Notes: generated from the letters alone by a model not told the origin. DNA of 64,000 bases from Christensenellaceae bacterium (GCA_020025205.1 JAHHSO010000008.1:6517-70516), one strand, 5' to 3'; positions 1-8,932 are shown, numbered from the stretch's first letter. A program made the numbers and translations.

Positions 1-43
1 TCTGCATGATGGAAATTGATACGACACAAAACGACAAGTATAG

Positions 44-72
44 TTGACAGTATGACGGGTCGGACGTATAAT
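44..72 (+). promoter_or_regulatory. Consensus sigma-A promoter of the XRE/membrane protein pair
   Basis: TTGACA at 44-49 and TATAAT at 67-72 are both perfect consensus hexamers with a 17-bp spacer. A direct repeat of ATACAAGG (71-78 and 81-88) overlaps the expected transcription start and could be an operator for the XRE protein encoded just downstream; that link is inference. Confidence 0.85.
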
Positions 73-103
73 ACAAGGGAATACAAGGACGGGGGAGGAT
101 GAC

Positions 104-310
104 GTGAAAAACCTGAGGATGAAGGCGGCGCGCGTGGGCTGCGACCTGTCCCAGGAGGAACTGGCAGTGCGCGTGGGCGTGACGCGCCAGACCATCGGCA
201 TGATCGAAGCGGGACGCTTTAATCCCTCTTTGGCACTGTGCGTATCCATCTGCCGGGCACTGGGCAAGACGCTCAATGACCTGTTCTGGGACGAGGAGGT
301 GGAGGCGTGA
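104..310 (+). CDS. XRE-family helix-turn-helix regulator (68 aa)
   Basis: This is a minimal single-domain Cro/C1-type DNA-binding protein. Residues about 14-62 carry the helix-turn-helix, with SQEELAVRVGVTRQTIGMIE as the recognition segment and the usual NPSLALCVSICRALG helix after it. The start is GTG, 5 nt after a strong GGGGGAGG ribosome site at 91-98. It overlaps the next gene by 4 nt (GTGA), so the two are translationally coupled. Pairs of a tiny XRE protein and a small membrane protein are common in Bacillota. The regulator probably controls its own operon through the ATACAAGG repeats near the start site (inference). The target is unknown. Confidence 0.9.
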   Translation: MKNLRMKAARVGCDLSQEELAVRVGVTRQTIGMIEAGRFNPSLALCVSICRALGKTLNDLFWDEEVEA

Positions 311-768
311 AGCTCTTTTTAAAGACCAGAAATGTGCTGGATGAGCGCGAGACACAGGAAATGTATCGGATTGAACACCACGGTTTGTGGGCGATGTATG
401 TGTTGCTGTGTGCAAGCGTAATTGTGCAGCTGTTCTTTGGAGCTGGACTTGCGCAGATTGCAGGAGAGGTGTTCGTGATCGGTGTTGTGAGCGTCGCCAT
501 GATCATTGCTTACGCGCGGCGTGGCATCTGGGACGATCATGCCAGACCGAGTGCCGGAGGCAATGCGCTGTATGCGGCGGGCTGTGCGCTGGGCGTCGGC
601 GTTGTGGTGCTGGGAATGAAAAGAGAGGTTGTTCGGGCACTCGCTGCGGGTGCAGGTACGTTTGTGCTCTGCTTCTTTTTGCTCAGCCTGCTGATGTCTT
701 ATGTAAAAAAGCGGCAGAAACAGCAGATAGATGCACTGGAATGCGAAAATGACTGTAATGCTCCCTAA
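307..768 (+). CDS. Small integral membrane protein, DUF6773-like (153 aa)
   Basis: Four hydrophobic segments are visible at about residues 27-44, 52-70, 87-104 and 108-133, followed by a basic KKRQKQQ tail, so both ends probably face the cytoplasm. The GTG start overlaps the stop of the XRE gene by 4 nt. The overall shape resembles the small membrane partners of XRE regulators (DUF6773/DUF3796-type); that family assignment is from memory and unchecked. No catalytic motif is seen. It may sense or respond to an envelope signal together with the XRE protein (inference). Confidence 0.75.
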   Translation: MKLFLKTRNVLDERETQEMYRIEHHGLWAMYVLLCASVIVQLFFGAGLAQIAGEVFVIGVVSVAMIIAYARRGIWDDHARPSAGGNALYAAGCALGVGVVVLGMKREVVRALAAGAGTFVLCFFLLSLLMSYVKKRQKQQIDALECENDCNAP

Positions 769-788
769 AGGAGTGGAAAGGAACCATC

Positions 789-1829
789 ATGGATAAGAAT
801 GCAAATTACAAAGATATTGGCGGCCAGGCCGTCATGGAAGGCGTGATGATGCAGAGCCCTGCGGATGAGTCCATCGCCATTGCGGTGCGCAGGCCGAACG
901 GAAAGATTGTCGTCACTTGCAAACACAGGGAGCCGCTTTCCAAGAAGCACAAGTGGATGGGCTGGCCGCTTATTCGCGGCTGCGTCAACATGGTGGCCAT
1001 GCTCAAGATGGGCATGGAGACGCTGGACAAAAGCACGCAGATGCTGGGCGTGATGGATGAAGAGCCGACCAAGTTTGAAAAATGGCTGGCAGATAAGCTG
1101 GGCGCAAACATTGACAAAGTGGTCATGGGTGTGGCAATGGTGATGGCTGTCTGCCTGAGCCTGTTTCTGTTTGCCATGATCCCATCCGGCGTGGCGACGT
1201 TTGTAGGCACGCACACGGAAAGCCGCCTTCTCATCAATCTTGCGGCGGGTTTGACGCGCATTGCCATTTTGATTGCCTACATGGCGCTCATCGGCTTCGT
1301 ACCGGACATCAAGCGCGTTTTGATGTACCATGGCGCAGAACACAAAACGGTATACTGCAACGAAGCGGATCTGCCGCTGACCCCGGAAAATGCGCGTCAG
1401 TTTTCTCGACTGCATCCGCGCTGCGGCACAGCGTTCCTGTTCCTTGTGATGTTCATTTCCATTCTTGTGGGCGCTGTCGCTGACGAGGTGTTGGCGATGT
1501 TCGGCATTGAAAAACTCAGCTTTCTGGCTCGATTTGGCCGGAGTCTGCTGACACTGCCGATCGTGACAGGTGTTTCGTATGAAGTGCTCAAGGGGCTGGC
1601 ACATGCGGGCGAAAATGTGATTGTGCGCATCCTGCGCTGGCCGGGCATGATGCTCCAGTACCTGACAACGCGCGAGCCGGATGATTCCATGCTTGAGGTG
1701 GCCATTGCGTCCATGAAGGCGGCGAAGGCTGGACCTTTCCATTATGGGGATGAGCTGGACGAAAATGTCAGTGTATACAGCGAAAAGAAGAATGATGAAA
1801 GAAAGACCCATGAAGGAGCAGCAGAGTGA
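789..1829 (+). CDS. DUF1385 membrane protein (YqhQ family)
   Basis: The 346-aa protein has the conserved N-terminal GGQAVMEGVMMQSP block, the central HGAEHK motif and HPRCGTAFLFLV, all hallmarks of DUF1385. Transmembrane segments lie around residues 115-140, 150-170, 210-235 and 250-270. The biochemical function of the family is unknown. It heads a run in which prmC and prfA follow directly, an arrangement recurrent in Clostridia. The ATG follows AGGAGTGGAAAGGAA, and its stop overlaps the GTG start of prmC by 4 nt, indicating co-expression with release-factor genes. Confidence 0.92.
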   Translation: MDKNANYKDIGGQAVMEGVMMQSPADESIAIAVRRPNGKIVVTCKHREPLSKKHKWMGWPLIRGCVNMVAMLKMGMETLDKSTQMLGVMDEEPTKFEKWLADKLGANIDKVVMGVAMVMAVCLSLFLFAMIPSGVATFVGTHTESRLLINLAAGLTRIAILIAYMALIGFVPDIKRVLMYHGAEHKTVYCNEADLPLTPENARQFSRLHPRCGTAFLFLVMFISILVGAVADEVLAMFGIEKLSFLARFGRSLLTLPIVTGVSYEVLKGLAHAGENVIVRILRWPGMMLQYLTTREPDDSMLEVAIASMKAAKAGPFHYGDELDENVSVYSEKKNDERKTHEGAAE

Positions 1830-2665
1830 CGATCAGGGAAGCACTTCGGGCGGGAACGGCACGGCTTGAACGTGCCGGTGTGCCCGATGCACAATACGAT
1901 GCCGCGCAGATGCTCGCCAGAATTCTTGAGGAAGATGCGCTGATGATGCGCATTGAAGGCGGCCGCCCGCTTGCACAGCAGAAGGAAGCCGCATTTGAAG
2001 CACTCCTGGCAAGGAGAGAAAAGAGAGAACCACTCCAGTATATTCTGGGAGATACAGCGTTCATGGGGTTCGAGTTTCAGGTGGAGCCGGGGGTGCTGAT
2101 TCCCCGCGCGGACACGGAGGTGCTTTGTGAAGAAGCGCTTAGGCGCATATGTCCGGGAATGCGCGTTCTGGACATCGGAACGGGGTCCGGTGCGCTGGCA
2201 GTGAGCATCAAGAAACATTGTCCGGAGGCCGATGTGACAGCGGTAGACGTGAGCGATACGGCGCTGAGAGTGGCAGGCGAAAATGCAAAAAGACTTCATG
2301 CGGACGTGCGCTTTATAAAGAGCGACTGTATGACGGCGCTTGCGGACGAAAAATTTGATGTGATTGTTTCCAATCCGCCGTATATTTCGCGCGAAGAGAT
2401 GAGCGGCCTGATGCCGGAAGTCCTGATGGAGCCGGAACTTGCGCTCTTTGGCGGCGAGGATGGGCTTGATTTTTACAGGCGGATTGCCGCAGATGCGCCT
2501 GCTCATTTGACTGAGCAGGGATGTCTGCTTTTTGAAATTGGCTGGCTGGAGAAGGAAAGCGTGCAGGCGCTTTTGCGCGAGCATGTCGGAGAGCCGTTTG
2601 CGCTTAAAGACTACGGCGGAAACTGGCGGGTTGTAGGTGCCGTGAAAGGAAAAAAGGATGCTTGA
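1826..2665 (+). CDS. prmC: Peptide chain release factor N5-glutamine methyltransferase
   Basis: PrmC methylates the glutamine of the GGQ motif in release factors, using S-adenosylmethionine. The 279-aa protein has an N-terminal helical substrate-binding domain (about 1-85), a Rossmann SAM site at VLDIGTGSGALAVS and the catalytic NPPY at about residue 183. The length is normal. The GTG start overlaps the upstream stop by 4 nt, and its own stop overlaps the start of prfA, its substrate, by 8 nt. Co-location of the modifying enzyme and target is typical and makes the assignment firm. Confidence 0.95.
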   Translation: MTIREALRAGTARLERAGVPDAQYDAAQMLARILEEDALMMRIEGGRPLAQQKEAAFEALLARREKREPLQYILGDTAFMGFEFQVEPGVLIPRADTEVLCEEALRRICPGMRVLDIGTGSGALAVSIKKHCPEADVTAVDVSDTALRVAGENAKRLHADVRFIKSDCMTALADEKFDVIVSNPPYISREEMSGLMPEVLMEPELALFGGEDGLDFYRRIAADAPAHLTEQGCLLFEIGWLEKESVQALLREHVGEPFALKDYGGNWRVVGAVKGKKDA

Positions 2666-3725
2666 TAAACTGGACTGGGTACAGCCGCGCATGGAAGAGC
2701 TGGAGGTGCTTTTGTCCGATCCAACTGTGGTGCAGAATCAGGAAAAATGGCGCGCGCTGATGCAGGAGCACAGGCGGCTTGAACCGCTTCAGGCAGCTGT
2801 TTCCCGATATGGTGCGCTGCTTGATGCGCGGAAAGAGGCGCAGGATATGCTGCTTGATGCAGATCTGCAAGAGATGGCGCGCGAAGAGCTTGCCCGGATC
2901 GACAAAGAGGTGCCGCAGCTGGAGCGGGAGATACAGCTTCTGCTTTTGCCGAGAGATCCGAACGACGAAAAAAACGTTGTGATGGAGATTCGCGGCGGGG
3001 CAGGAGGCGAGGAAGCGGCGCTCTTTGGAACGATGCTCATGCGCATGTACACGCGGTATGCAGAGCGGCGTGGCTGGCGCGTGGAAATGATGGATGCCAA
3101 CATGACCGAGCTGGGCGGCGTCAAAGAAGCGGTGTTTGTGATCGCTGGCGAAGGTGCATTCAGCAGGCTGAAATATGAGAGCGGCGTCCATCGCGTGCAG
3201 CGGATTCCCGTGACAGAGAGCAACGGCAAGCGGCAGACCTCTACGGCGACTGTCGCGGTTTTGCCGGAAGCGCAGGAAGTTGATGTGAAAATTGACCCGA
3301 ATGATCTGCGCATCGATGTCTATCGTGCATCTGGTCATGGCGGGCAGTATATCAACAAGACGGACAGCGCTGTGCGCATTACGCATTTGCCGACGGGAAT
3401 TGTTGTGACCTGCCAGGATGAAAAGAGTCAGCTGAAAAACAAAGAAAAGGCCATGCGCGTTCTGCGTGCGCGGCTGTATGAAAAGTTGCAGTCAGAAAAT
3501 GATGCAGCATATGCCAGCGACAGACGGGCACAGGTCGGAACGGGAGACAGAAGCGAGCGCATTCGCACCTATAATTTTAATGAAGGACGCATAACAGACC
3601 ATCGACTGGGCAAAACGATTTATTCCATTGATGCCTTTGTGGACGGTGATATGGACGAAATCATTGATCTGCTGATTTTTGAAGATCAGCAGGAAAAGCT
3701 TCGTGAATTGGGCAGGCGTTCCTAA
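2658..3725 (+). CDS. prfA: Peptide chain release factor 1
   Basis: RF1 recognises UAA/UAG and triggers peptidyl-tRNA hydrolysis on the ribosome. The 355-aa protein has normal family length. It shows the GGQ loop as GHGGQYINKTDSAVRITH near residue 229 and the stop-codon tripeptide motif in the form PVT (RIPVTESNGKRQTSTAT), consistent with the RF1 PxT rule rather than the SPF of RF2. The N-terminal helical domain occupies about residues 1-100. It overlaps prmC by 8 nt, and an AAAGGAAAAAAGG ribosome site lies within the end of prmC. Confidence 0.97.
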   Translation: MLDKLDWVQPRMEELEVLLSDPTVVQNQEKWRALMQEHRRLEPLQAAVSRYGALLDARKEAQDMLLDADLQEMAREELARIDKEVPQLEREIQLLLLPRDPNDEKNVVMEIRGGAGGEEAALFGTMLMRMYTRYAERRGWRVEMMDANMTELGGVKEAVFVIAGEGAFSRLKYESGVHRVQRIPVTESNGKRQTSTATVAVLPEAQEVDVKIDPNDLRIDVYRASGHGGQYINKTDSAVRITHLPTGIVVTCQDEKSQLKNKEKAMRVLRARLYEKLQSENDAAYASDRRAQVGTGDRSERIRTYNFNEGRITDHRLGKTIYSIDAFVDGDMDEIIDLLIFEDQQEKLRELGRRS

Positions 3726-3794
3726 AGGGAAAATCCCGCGGATGGCGAATACAAACAACATCGGTTTGATGAACGAGAGAAGAAGGAATGGATC

Positions 3795-4826
3795 ATGGAG
3801 ACACAACTGCTTGAGGCCGATGCGGCTTCAATTGAAAAGGCGGCTGAGCTTCTGCGAGCGGGTGAGCTGGTAGGTTTCCCGACGGAGACAGTGTATGGGT
3901 TGGGGGCCAATGCGCTCAACGCCAAAGCGGTTAAGAAGATATTTGAAGCAAAGGGACGGCCGCAGGATAACCCGCTGATTGTCCACGTTTCCTGCGTGGA
4001 GGAGATTGCGCCGCTGGTCAGGCGTATTCCGCAGGCGGCAAAAAAGCTGATGGAGGCGTTTTGGCCTGGTCCGATGACGCTTGTCCTGCCCAAGGCAGAC
4101 TGCATTCCCGATGAAGTGAGCGCAGGACTGGACACGGTGGGCATTCGCTTACCATCGTGCAGGGCGGCGCGTGATCTCATTGCGGCCGCGGGATGCCCGA
4201 TTGCAGCGCCCAGTGCCAACAGAAGCGGACGACCCAGCCCAACGACTGCCCGGCATGTCTTTGAGGACATGGAAGGCCGCATTCCGCTCATTTTGGACGG
4301 CGGCCCATGCGCAGTGGGCGTGGAGTCCAGCGTCATTGATGCGACGGGGGAAATGCCGATTGTGCTTCGCCCCGGCGGAATTACGCCGGAGATGGTTGAA
4401 GCTGTCCTCGGCAGTGTGCGCGTGGATGAACATGTCATGAGCCCGCTTCGTGAAGGCGATGTGGCGCGCTCCCCGGGGATGAAGTACAAGCACTATGCGC
4501 CGAAGGCACAGACGATTATCTTTGACGGCGAAGCGGATCAAGTGATTGCGGCCATCTGCGCCCGCTATGATGAGGCTGAAAAACGCGGTGAGCGAGTGGC
4601 GATTCTGGGCTTTGACGAGCATGACTTTGGCGGACGCACCTGCATTAGTCTTGGCAGTGTAAAGCGTCCGGATGATGCGGCGGCACGTCTGTTTGCAGCA
4701 CTGCGCGAACTCGATGAGCGCGGCGAGACGATGGCATTTTGCGAGGCAGTTTCCACGGCAGGCATCGGGCTGGCAGTCATGAACCGCATGGGGCGCGCGG
4801 CTGCGTTCCACATTGAAAGCGTGTAG
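3795..4826 (+). CDS. ywlC: L-threonylcarbamoyladenylate synthase (Sua5/YwlC type)
   Basis: This enzyme makes threonylcarbamoyl-AMP from threonine, bicarbonate and ATP for the t6A37 modification of ANN-decoding tRNAs. The 343-aa length indicates the long Sua5 form: a YrdC domain (residues about 10-200) and a C-terminal Sua5 domain (about 220-343). Diagnostic segments are VGFPTETVYGLGANA, KGRPQDNPLIVHV, SANRSGRPSPT and the linker SPGMKYKHYAP. The ATG follows AGAAGGAATGGATC. It sits between prfA and a DNA glycosylase with only short gaps, so it probably belongs to the same operon. Confidence 0.95.
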   Translation: METQLLEADAASIEKAAELLRAGELVGFPTETVYGLGANALNAKAVKKIFEAKGRPQDNPLIVHVSCVEEIAPLVRRIPQAAKKLMEAFWPGPMTLVLPKADCIPDEVSAGLDTVGIRLPSCRAARDLIAAAGCPIAAPSANRSGRPSPTTARHVFEDMEGRIPLILDGGPCAVGVESSVIDATGEMPIVLRPGGITPEMVEAVLGSVRVDEHVMSPLREGDVARSPGMKYKHYAPKAQTIIFDGEADQVIAAICARYDEAEKRGERVAILGFDEHDFGGRTCISLGSVKRPDDAAARLFAALRELDERGETMAFCEAVSTAGIGLAVMNRMGRAAAFHIESV

Positions 4827-4828
4827 CC

Positions 4829-5341
4829 ATGCTGTGCAGAAGTTTTGCACCCATCTATACGGAAAAAGCGGAGATCCTGATTGTTGGCTCTATGCCGGGC
4901 GTCAAGTCTTTGGAAGAAGCGCGGTATTATGCGCATCCCAGAAACGCATTCTGGCCGATTCTCTTTGCGTTTTTTGGAGAGGCACATTCCGATGATTACG
5001 AAAAGAAAAAGGCACTCATTCGGAATCACCATTTGGCGTTGTGGGATGCGGCGGCCTGCTGCGAGCGAGCAGGCAGTCTGGACAGCAATATGAAGGAGAT
5101 TATTTATAACGACTTTGAAGCGCTGTATGAAAAGTGCCCGAACATCAGGACAGTTCTGTGCAACGGCACAGCGGCACATCATCTGTTCATGAAATCCGGT
5201 GCGGCTGGACACAGAAAGATTGTGCAGCTGCCCAGTACCAGCCCGGCATATACGATTTCTTATGCAAAGAAACGGGAAGCGTGGCATTTGGCACTGCATG
5301 AGGCGAAATCAATACAATGCATCAGGAGGGATGACATATGA
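4829..5341 (+). CDS. DNA-deoxyinosine (hypoxanthine-DNA) glycosylase, UDG family 6-like
   Basis: The 170-aa protein belongs to the uracil-DNA glycosylase superfamily. The N-terminal block GSMPGVKSLEEARYYAHP followed by RNAFWPIL matches the form typical of family 6 hypoxanthine-DNA glycosylases (GSFPSxxSL..YYGHPxNxFW), which excise deaminated adenine. The C-terminal LPSTSPAY corresponds to the second active-site loop. It starts 2 nt after the Sua5 stop and overlaps the next gene by 4 nt (ATGA). Assignment to the superfamily is firm; substrate preference is inferred from motif similarity. Confidence 0.85.
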   Translation: MLCRSFAPIYTEKAEILIVGSMPGVKSLEEARYYAHPRNAFWPILFAFFGEAHSDDYEKKKALIRNHHLALWDAAACCERAGSLDSNMKEIIYNDFEALYEKCPNIRTVLCNGTAAHHLFMKSGAAGHRKIVQLPSTSPAYTISYAKKREAWHLALHEAKSIQCIRRDDI

Positions 5342-6666
5342 ATATGGTCGACATTATTTTGAAAAAGAAAGCCGGACAGCCGCTTACAAAAGAAGAGATT
5401 TCTTTTTTTGCCAGGGGCGCAGCGGACGGAAGCATCCCGGATTATCAGCTTTCTGCGCTGCTGATGGCCATCAGCCTCAAGGGGATGACCGCCGAAGAGA
5501 CGGCCAGCCTGACGATGGACATGATGCACTCCGGCGGCGTTGTGGATTTGTCTGCGATTGACGGTGTCTGCGTGGACAAGCATTCCACGGGCGGCGTAGG
5601 AGATACGACAACGCTCGTTCTTGTGCCGCTGGCGGCGGCATGCGGAGCAAAGGTGGCTAAGCTGTCTGGACGCGGACTGGGCCACACGGGCGGCACATTG
5701 GACAAGCTGGAAAGCATACCGGGCTGCTCCGTTGAAGAGTCGGAGGAGGCTTTCATCGAGCAGGTTCAGAAGATCGGCTGTGCGGTTATCGGACAGACGA
5801 AGGATTTGTGTCCGGCGGACAAAGCGCTTTATGCGCTGCGGGATGTTACCGGCACAGTGAACAGCATTCCGCTGATTGCATCCAGCATCGTTTCCAAGAA
5901 GCTCGCCAGCGGCGCGGGCGCCATTGTGCTGGATGTGAAGACCGGCAGCGGCGCACTTATGCAGACGCTCGATGAGTCCATCGCGCTGGCTAAGGCGATG
6001 GTTGACATCGGGACGCAGGCAGGCAAGCCGATTCTTGCGCTGGTGACCGGCATGGATCAGCCGTTGGGAACCCATGTGGGCAATGCATTGGAAGTGAAGG
6101 AAGCCATTGACATTCTGTCTGGGCGAACGGGCGGTGATCTGCTTGCTGTTTCGCTGGAACTTGGCAGCAGGATGCTGGTTGCGGCGGGCATTGCTTGCGA
6201 TGTGGAAGACGGCAAGAAGCGGATGCGGGAGGCGCTGGAAAGCGGCGCGGGTTTGCGCAAGCTGCGTGAGATGATCGCAGCGCAGGGCGGCGACGCGCGC
6301 GTGTGTGATGATCTTGCGTATCTGCCGCATGCAGCATACAAGATCGCGGTGCCGTCTGTGAAAGATGGCTATGTTTCGCACATGAATACCACTGATATCG
6401 GCTATATTGCGCAGGACCTCGGCGCGGGCCGCAAGACAAAGGCAGATGCCATTGATCCGGCGGTGGGTCTGGTCATGGATGTTCGCCTCGGCGCAAAGGT
6501 CAAGAAGGGCGATTCTCTGGCAACGCTGTACATCAACAAGCCGGAGTTGGCACAATCTGCGATTGCGCGTATGCAGGAAGCAATTTCGATTTCTGACGAG
6601 AAGCCGGAACTGCCGCCGCTGGTCTATGCATCCGTGTCTCCTGAAGGCATTATCCGCAGTATTTAA
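5338..6666 (+). CDS. pdp: Pyrimidine-nucleoside phosphorylase
   Basis: This enzyme cleaves thymidine, deoxyuridine or uridine with phosphate to base and (deoxy)ribose-1-phosphate in pyrimidine salvage. The 442-aa protein shows the family signature KLSGRGLGHTGGTLDKLES and the phosphate-binding KHSTGGVGDTT. The N-terminal helical domain, central alpha/beta domain and C-terminal barrel-sandwich domain are all present by length. A strong AGGAGG site (5324-5329) precedes the ATG, which overlaps the glycosylase stop by 4 nt. Thymidine phosphorylase (deoA) is the close alternative. The combination with a base-excision glycosylase suggests nucleoside clean-up. Confidence 0.93.
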   Translation: MNMVDIILKKKAGQPLTKEEISFFARGAADGSIPDYQLSALLMAISLKGMTAEETASLTMDMMHSGGVVDLSAIDGVCVDKHSTGGVGDTTTLVLVPLAAACGAKVAKLSGRGLGHTGGTLDKLESIPGCSVEESEEAFIEQVQKIGCAVIGQTKDLCPADKALYALRDVTGTVNSIPLIASSIVSKKLASGAGAIVLDVKTGSGALMQTLDESIALAKAMVDIGTQAGKPILALVTGMDQPLGTHVGNALEVKEAIDILSGRTGGDLLAVSLELGSRMLVAAGIACDVEDGKKRMREALESGAGLRKLREMIAAQGGDARVCDDLAYLPHAAYKIAVPSVKDGYVSHMNTTDIGYIAQDLGAGRKTKADAIDPAVGLVMDVRLGAKVKKGDSLATLYINKPELAQSAIARMQEAISISDEKPELPPLVYASVSPEGIIRSI

Positions 6667-6683
6667 AATTTTTTCCTGGCGGC

Positions 6684-6712
6684 TTGACTTTTTCTGTCCG
6701 CCGGGCTATACT
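6684..6712 (+). promoter_or_regulatory. Sigma-A promoter of the thrS T-box leader
   Basis: TTGACT (6684-6689) and TATACT (6707-6712) are separated by 17 bp. The promoter lies immediately upstream of the T-box leader, so thrS is transcribed separately from the preceding operon. Confidence 0.8.
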
Positions 6713-6718
6713 GTCTTT

Positions 6719-6932
6719 ATCTGAAATGACGAAGAAGAGTAACCCCTTTTTGCAGGATCAAAAGAGAGGCGTGCCTTTGGCTGAAAGTGCGCCGGTCGGG
6801 CTTGGGGTGAAAACCACCTTCTGATCGGGCCGCGCGGCGCGCGATACAGCGCCAAAGAGAACCAATCAGGGTGGAACCACGGGCAATTGCCGCTCGTCCC
6901 TCAGCAAAACGCGAGGGACGGGCGTTTTTTTA
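6719..6932 (+). promoter_or_regulatory. T-box leader controlling thrS (tRNA-Thr sensing)
   Basis: The leader has the stem I AGAGAG box at 6763-6768, the apical GCTGAAAGTGCGCC region and the T-box sequence AGGGTGGAACCACGGG at 6868-6883. An intrinsic terminator follows (GTCCCTC 6896-6902 pairing with GAGGGAC 6913-6919, then a T-run to 6932). The likely specifier is one of the two ACC triplets at 6813-6818, which would read threonine and match the downstream gene. Uncharged tRNA-Thr is expected to stabilise the antiterminator and allow thrS transcription. Confidence 0.93.
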
Positions 6933-6971
6933 TCCGGCCCATATAATCTGATGCGAACAGGAGAGAATCAA

Positions 6972-8735
6972 ATGAAGGTCATGTATAAAGACGGCCATGC
7001 CGCAGAGTGCCAGGCCGAGGAAGAGCTGCACATCATCCGCCACACGGCAGCGCACATTCTGGCCCAGGCTGTGAAGCGTCTGTACCCGCAGGCGCGCTTT
7101 GCTTATGGTCCGGCTACCGAGAAGGGTTTCTATTATGACGTCGATCTGGGCGACGTGAAGCTGTCTGACGAAGATTTCCCGGCAATCGAGGCTGAGATGG
7201 CCAAGATCGTCAAGGAGAATCTGCCGATTAAGCCGTTCATTCTCAGCCGCGAGGAGGCTGTCAAGCTCATGCAGGAGCGCGGCGAAATCTACAAGGTGGA
7301 GCATATTGGCGATCTGCCGGAAGATGCTGAGCTGAGCTTCTTCCAGCAGGGGGAATACATCGACATGTGCGTTGGCCCGCACCTGTGCTACACTAAAGCA
7401 CTCAAGGCGTTTAAGCTGACGCAGCTGTCCGGTGCATACTGGAAGAACGACAAGAACAACATCATGCTTACCCGTATCGGCGGCGTTGCTTTCCGCAACC
7501 AGACCGAAATGGCAGACTACATGAAGCTGATGGAAGAGGCGGAACGCCGTGATCATCGCCGCATTGGCAAGGAAATGAACCTGTTCATGCTTTGCGATGA
7601 AGGCCCCGGTTTCCCCTTCTTCATGCCTAAGGGCATGGCGCTCAAGAACGCGCTGATTGACTACTGGCGCGATCTGCACTATGAAGCCAATTATGTGGAA
7701 GTGTCTACCCCGATGATCATGAATCGCCACCTCTGGGAGACGAGCGGCCATTGGGATCATTACAAGGATAACATGTATGCCACCAAGATCGATGGCGAGG
7801 ATTACTGCATCAAGCCGATGAACTGCCCGGGCGGCGTCATGGTTTACAAGAGCCAGCCGCACTCCTATCGTGAGCTGCCGCTGCGCGTGGGCGAGCTGGG
7901 CCTTGTCCACCGCCACGAGTTGAAGGGTGCGCTGCATGGCCTGTTCCGTGTGCGCTGCTTCACGCAGGATGATGCGCATATCTTCATGCGCCCTGACCAG
8001 ATCACCGATGAGATCATGGGCGTTGTGGGGCTGATCAACAAGGTGTACAGCAAGTTTGGCTTTGATTACTTTGTTGAGCTGTCCACCCGTCCGGAAAACT
8101 CCATGGGTTCGGATGAAGACTGGAATGCCGCAACCGATGGCCTGAAAGCCGCGCTGGAGAAGCTCAACATGCCGTATATCGTCAATGAAGGCGACGGCGC
8201 GTTCTATGGCCCGAAGATTGACTTCCATCTGCGCGACAGCCTTGGACGTACATGGCAGTGCGGCACGATTCAGCTGGACTTCCAGATGCCGCTGAACTTT
8301 GGCTTGGAGTACATCGCCGAGGACGGCAGCCGTCAGCGTCCGATCATGATTCATCGCGTCTGCTTCGGCTCTATTGAGCGCTTCATCGGCATTTTGACTG
8401 AACACTTTGCTGGCAAGTTCCCAACGTGGCTTGCTCCGGTGCAGGTGAAGGTACTGCCTGTGTCAGACAAGAGCCTGGATTACGCCAAGGAAGTCTATGA
8501 GGCACTGAGGGAAAAGAAGATTCGTTGTGAGCTGGATACCCGCAACGAAAAGATCGGCTACAAGATCCGCGAAGCCCGTCAGGTGGACCGCGTGCCATAC
8601 ATGCTGATTATCGGCGGCAAGGAAGTGGAGGAGCGCACTGTGTCTGTTCGCGATCGTGCAACTGACGAAACTGCTGCCATGAGCATGGATGAGTTCCTTT
8701 CCAAGGTCTGCAAGGAAATCGACGAACGTTTATAA
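6972..8735 (+). CDS. thrS: Threonyl-tRNA synthetase lacking the TGS domain
   Basis: This class II synthetase charges tRNA-Thr. The 587-aa protein has the editing domain motif HTAAH near the N-terminus and CVGPH later. The catalytic core holds the zinc site (NCPGG, then H in VHRHE and H in the C-terminal core) and ends with the anticodon-binding domain. The usual ~60-residue N-terminal TGS domain is absent: the editing HTAAH motif lies only about 25 residues from the start. I chose the ATG at 6972, 7 nt after AGGAGA, over an ATG 21 nt upstream that lies too close to the terminator and lacks a ribosome site. Regulated by the T-box upstream. Confidence 0.96.
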   Translation: MKVMYKDGHAAECQAEEELHIIRHTAAHILAQAVKRLYPQARFAYGPATEKGFYYDVDLGDVKLSDEDFPAIEAEMAKIVKENLPIKPFILSREEAVKLMQERGEIYKVEHIGDLPEDAELSFFQQGEYIDMCVGPHLCYTKALKAFKLTQLSGAYWKNDKNNIMLTRIGGVAFRNQTEMADYMKLMEEAERRDHRRIGKEMNLFMLCDEGPGFPFFMPKGMALKNALIDYWRDLHYEANYVEVSTPMIMNRHLWETSGHWDHYKDNMYATKIDGEDYCIKPMNCPGGVMVYKSQPHSYRELPLRVGELGLVHRHELKGALHGLFRVRCFTQDDAHIFMRPDQITDEIMGVVGLINKVYSKFGFDYFVELSTRPENSMGSDEDWNAATDGLKAALEKLNMPYIVNEGDGAFYGPKIDFHLRDSLGRTWQCGTIQLDFQMPLNFGLEYIAEDGSRQRPIMIHRVCFGSIERFIGILTEHFAGKFPTWLAPVQVKVLPVSDKSLDYAKEVYEALREKKIRCELDTRNEKIGYKIREARQVDRVPYMLIIGGKEVEERTVSVRDRATDETAAMSMDEFLSKVCKEIDERL

Positions 8736-8740
8736 AAAAA

Positions 8741-8778
8741 TTGTTCCCGCCTGTATCATAAGGCGGGAACAATTTTTT
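8741..8778 (+). terminator. Intrinsic terminator after thrS
   Basis: TTGTTCCCGCC pairs with GGCGGGAACAA around a TGTATCATAA loop and is followed by TTTTTTCTTTT. Confidence 0.92.
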
Positions 8779-8850
8779 CTTTTATGACTGGAAAATCAGA
8801 AACAGGGTCTTCCTGTTGATTCAAAATAAAATAAAAAAGCGAAAAAAGCG

Positions 8851-8879
8851 GGAACTTTTTGCCGCCTTTCTTCGTCTAA
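8851..8879 (+). promoter_or_regulatory. ECF-sigma-like promoter
   Basis: GGAACTTTT (8851-8859) and CGTCTAA (8873-8879) lie with 16 bp between GGAACT and CGTCTA. This matches the general form of ECF-type (extracytoplasmic function) promoters, an AAC-containing -35 and a CGTC -10, and no sigma-A pair is evident in this gap. The match is by eye only. Confidence 0.6.
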
Positions 8880-8932
8880 ATAATGTAAGGTTCAAGAAAT
8901 CAAAAAACAATCAATGATATGGAGGAAAAAAT

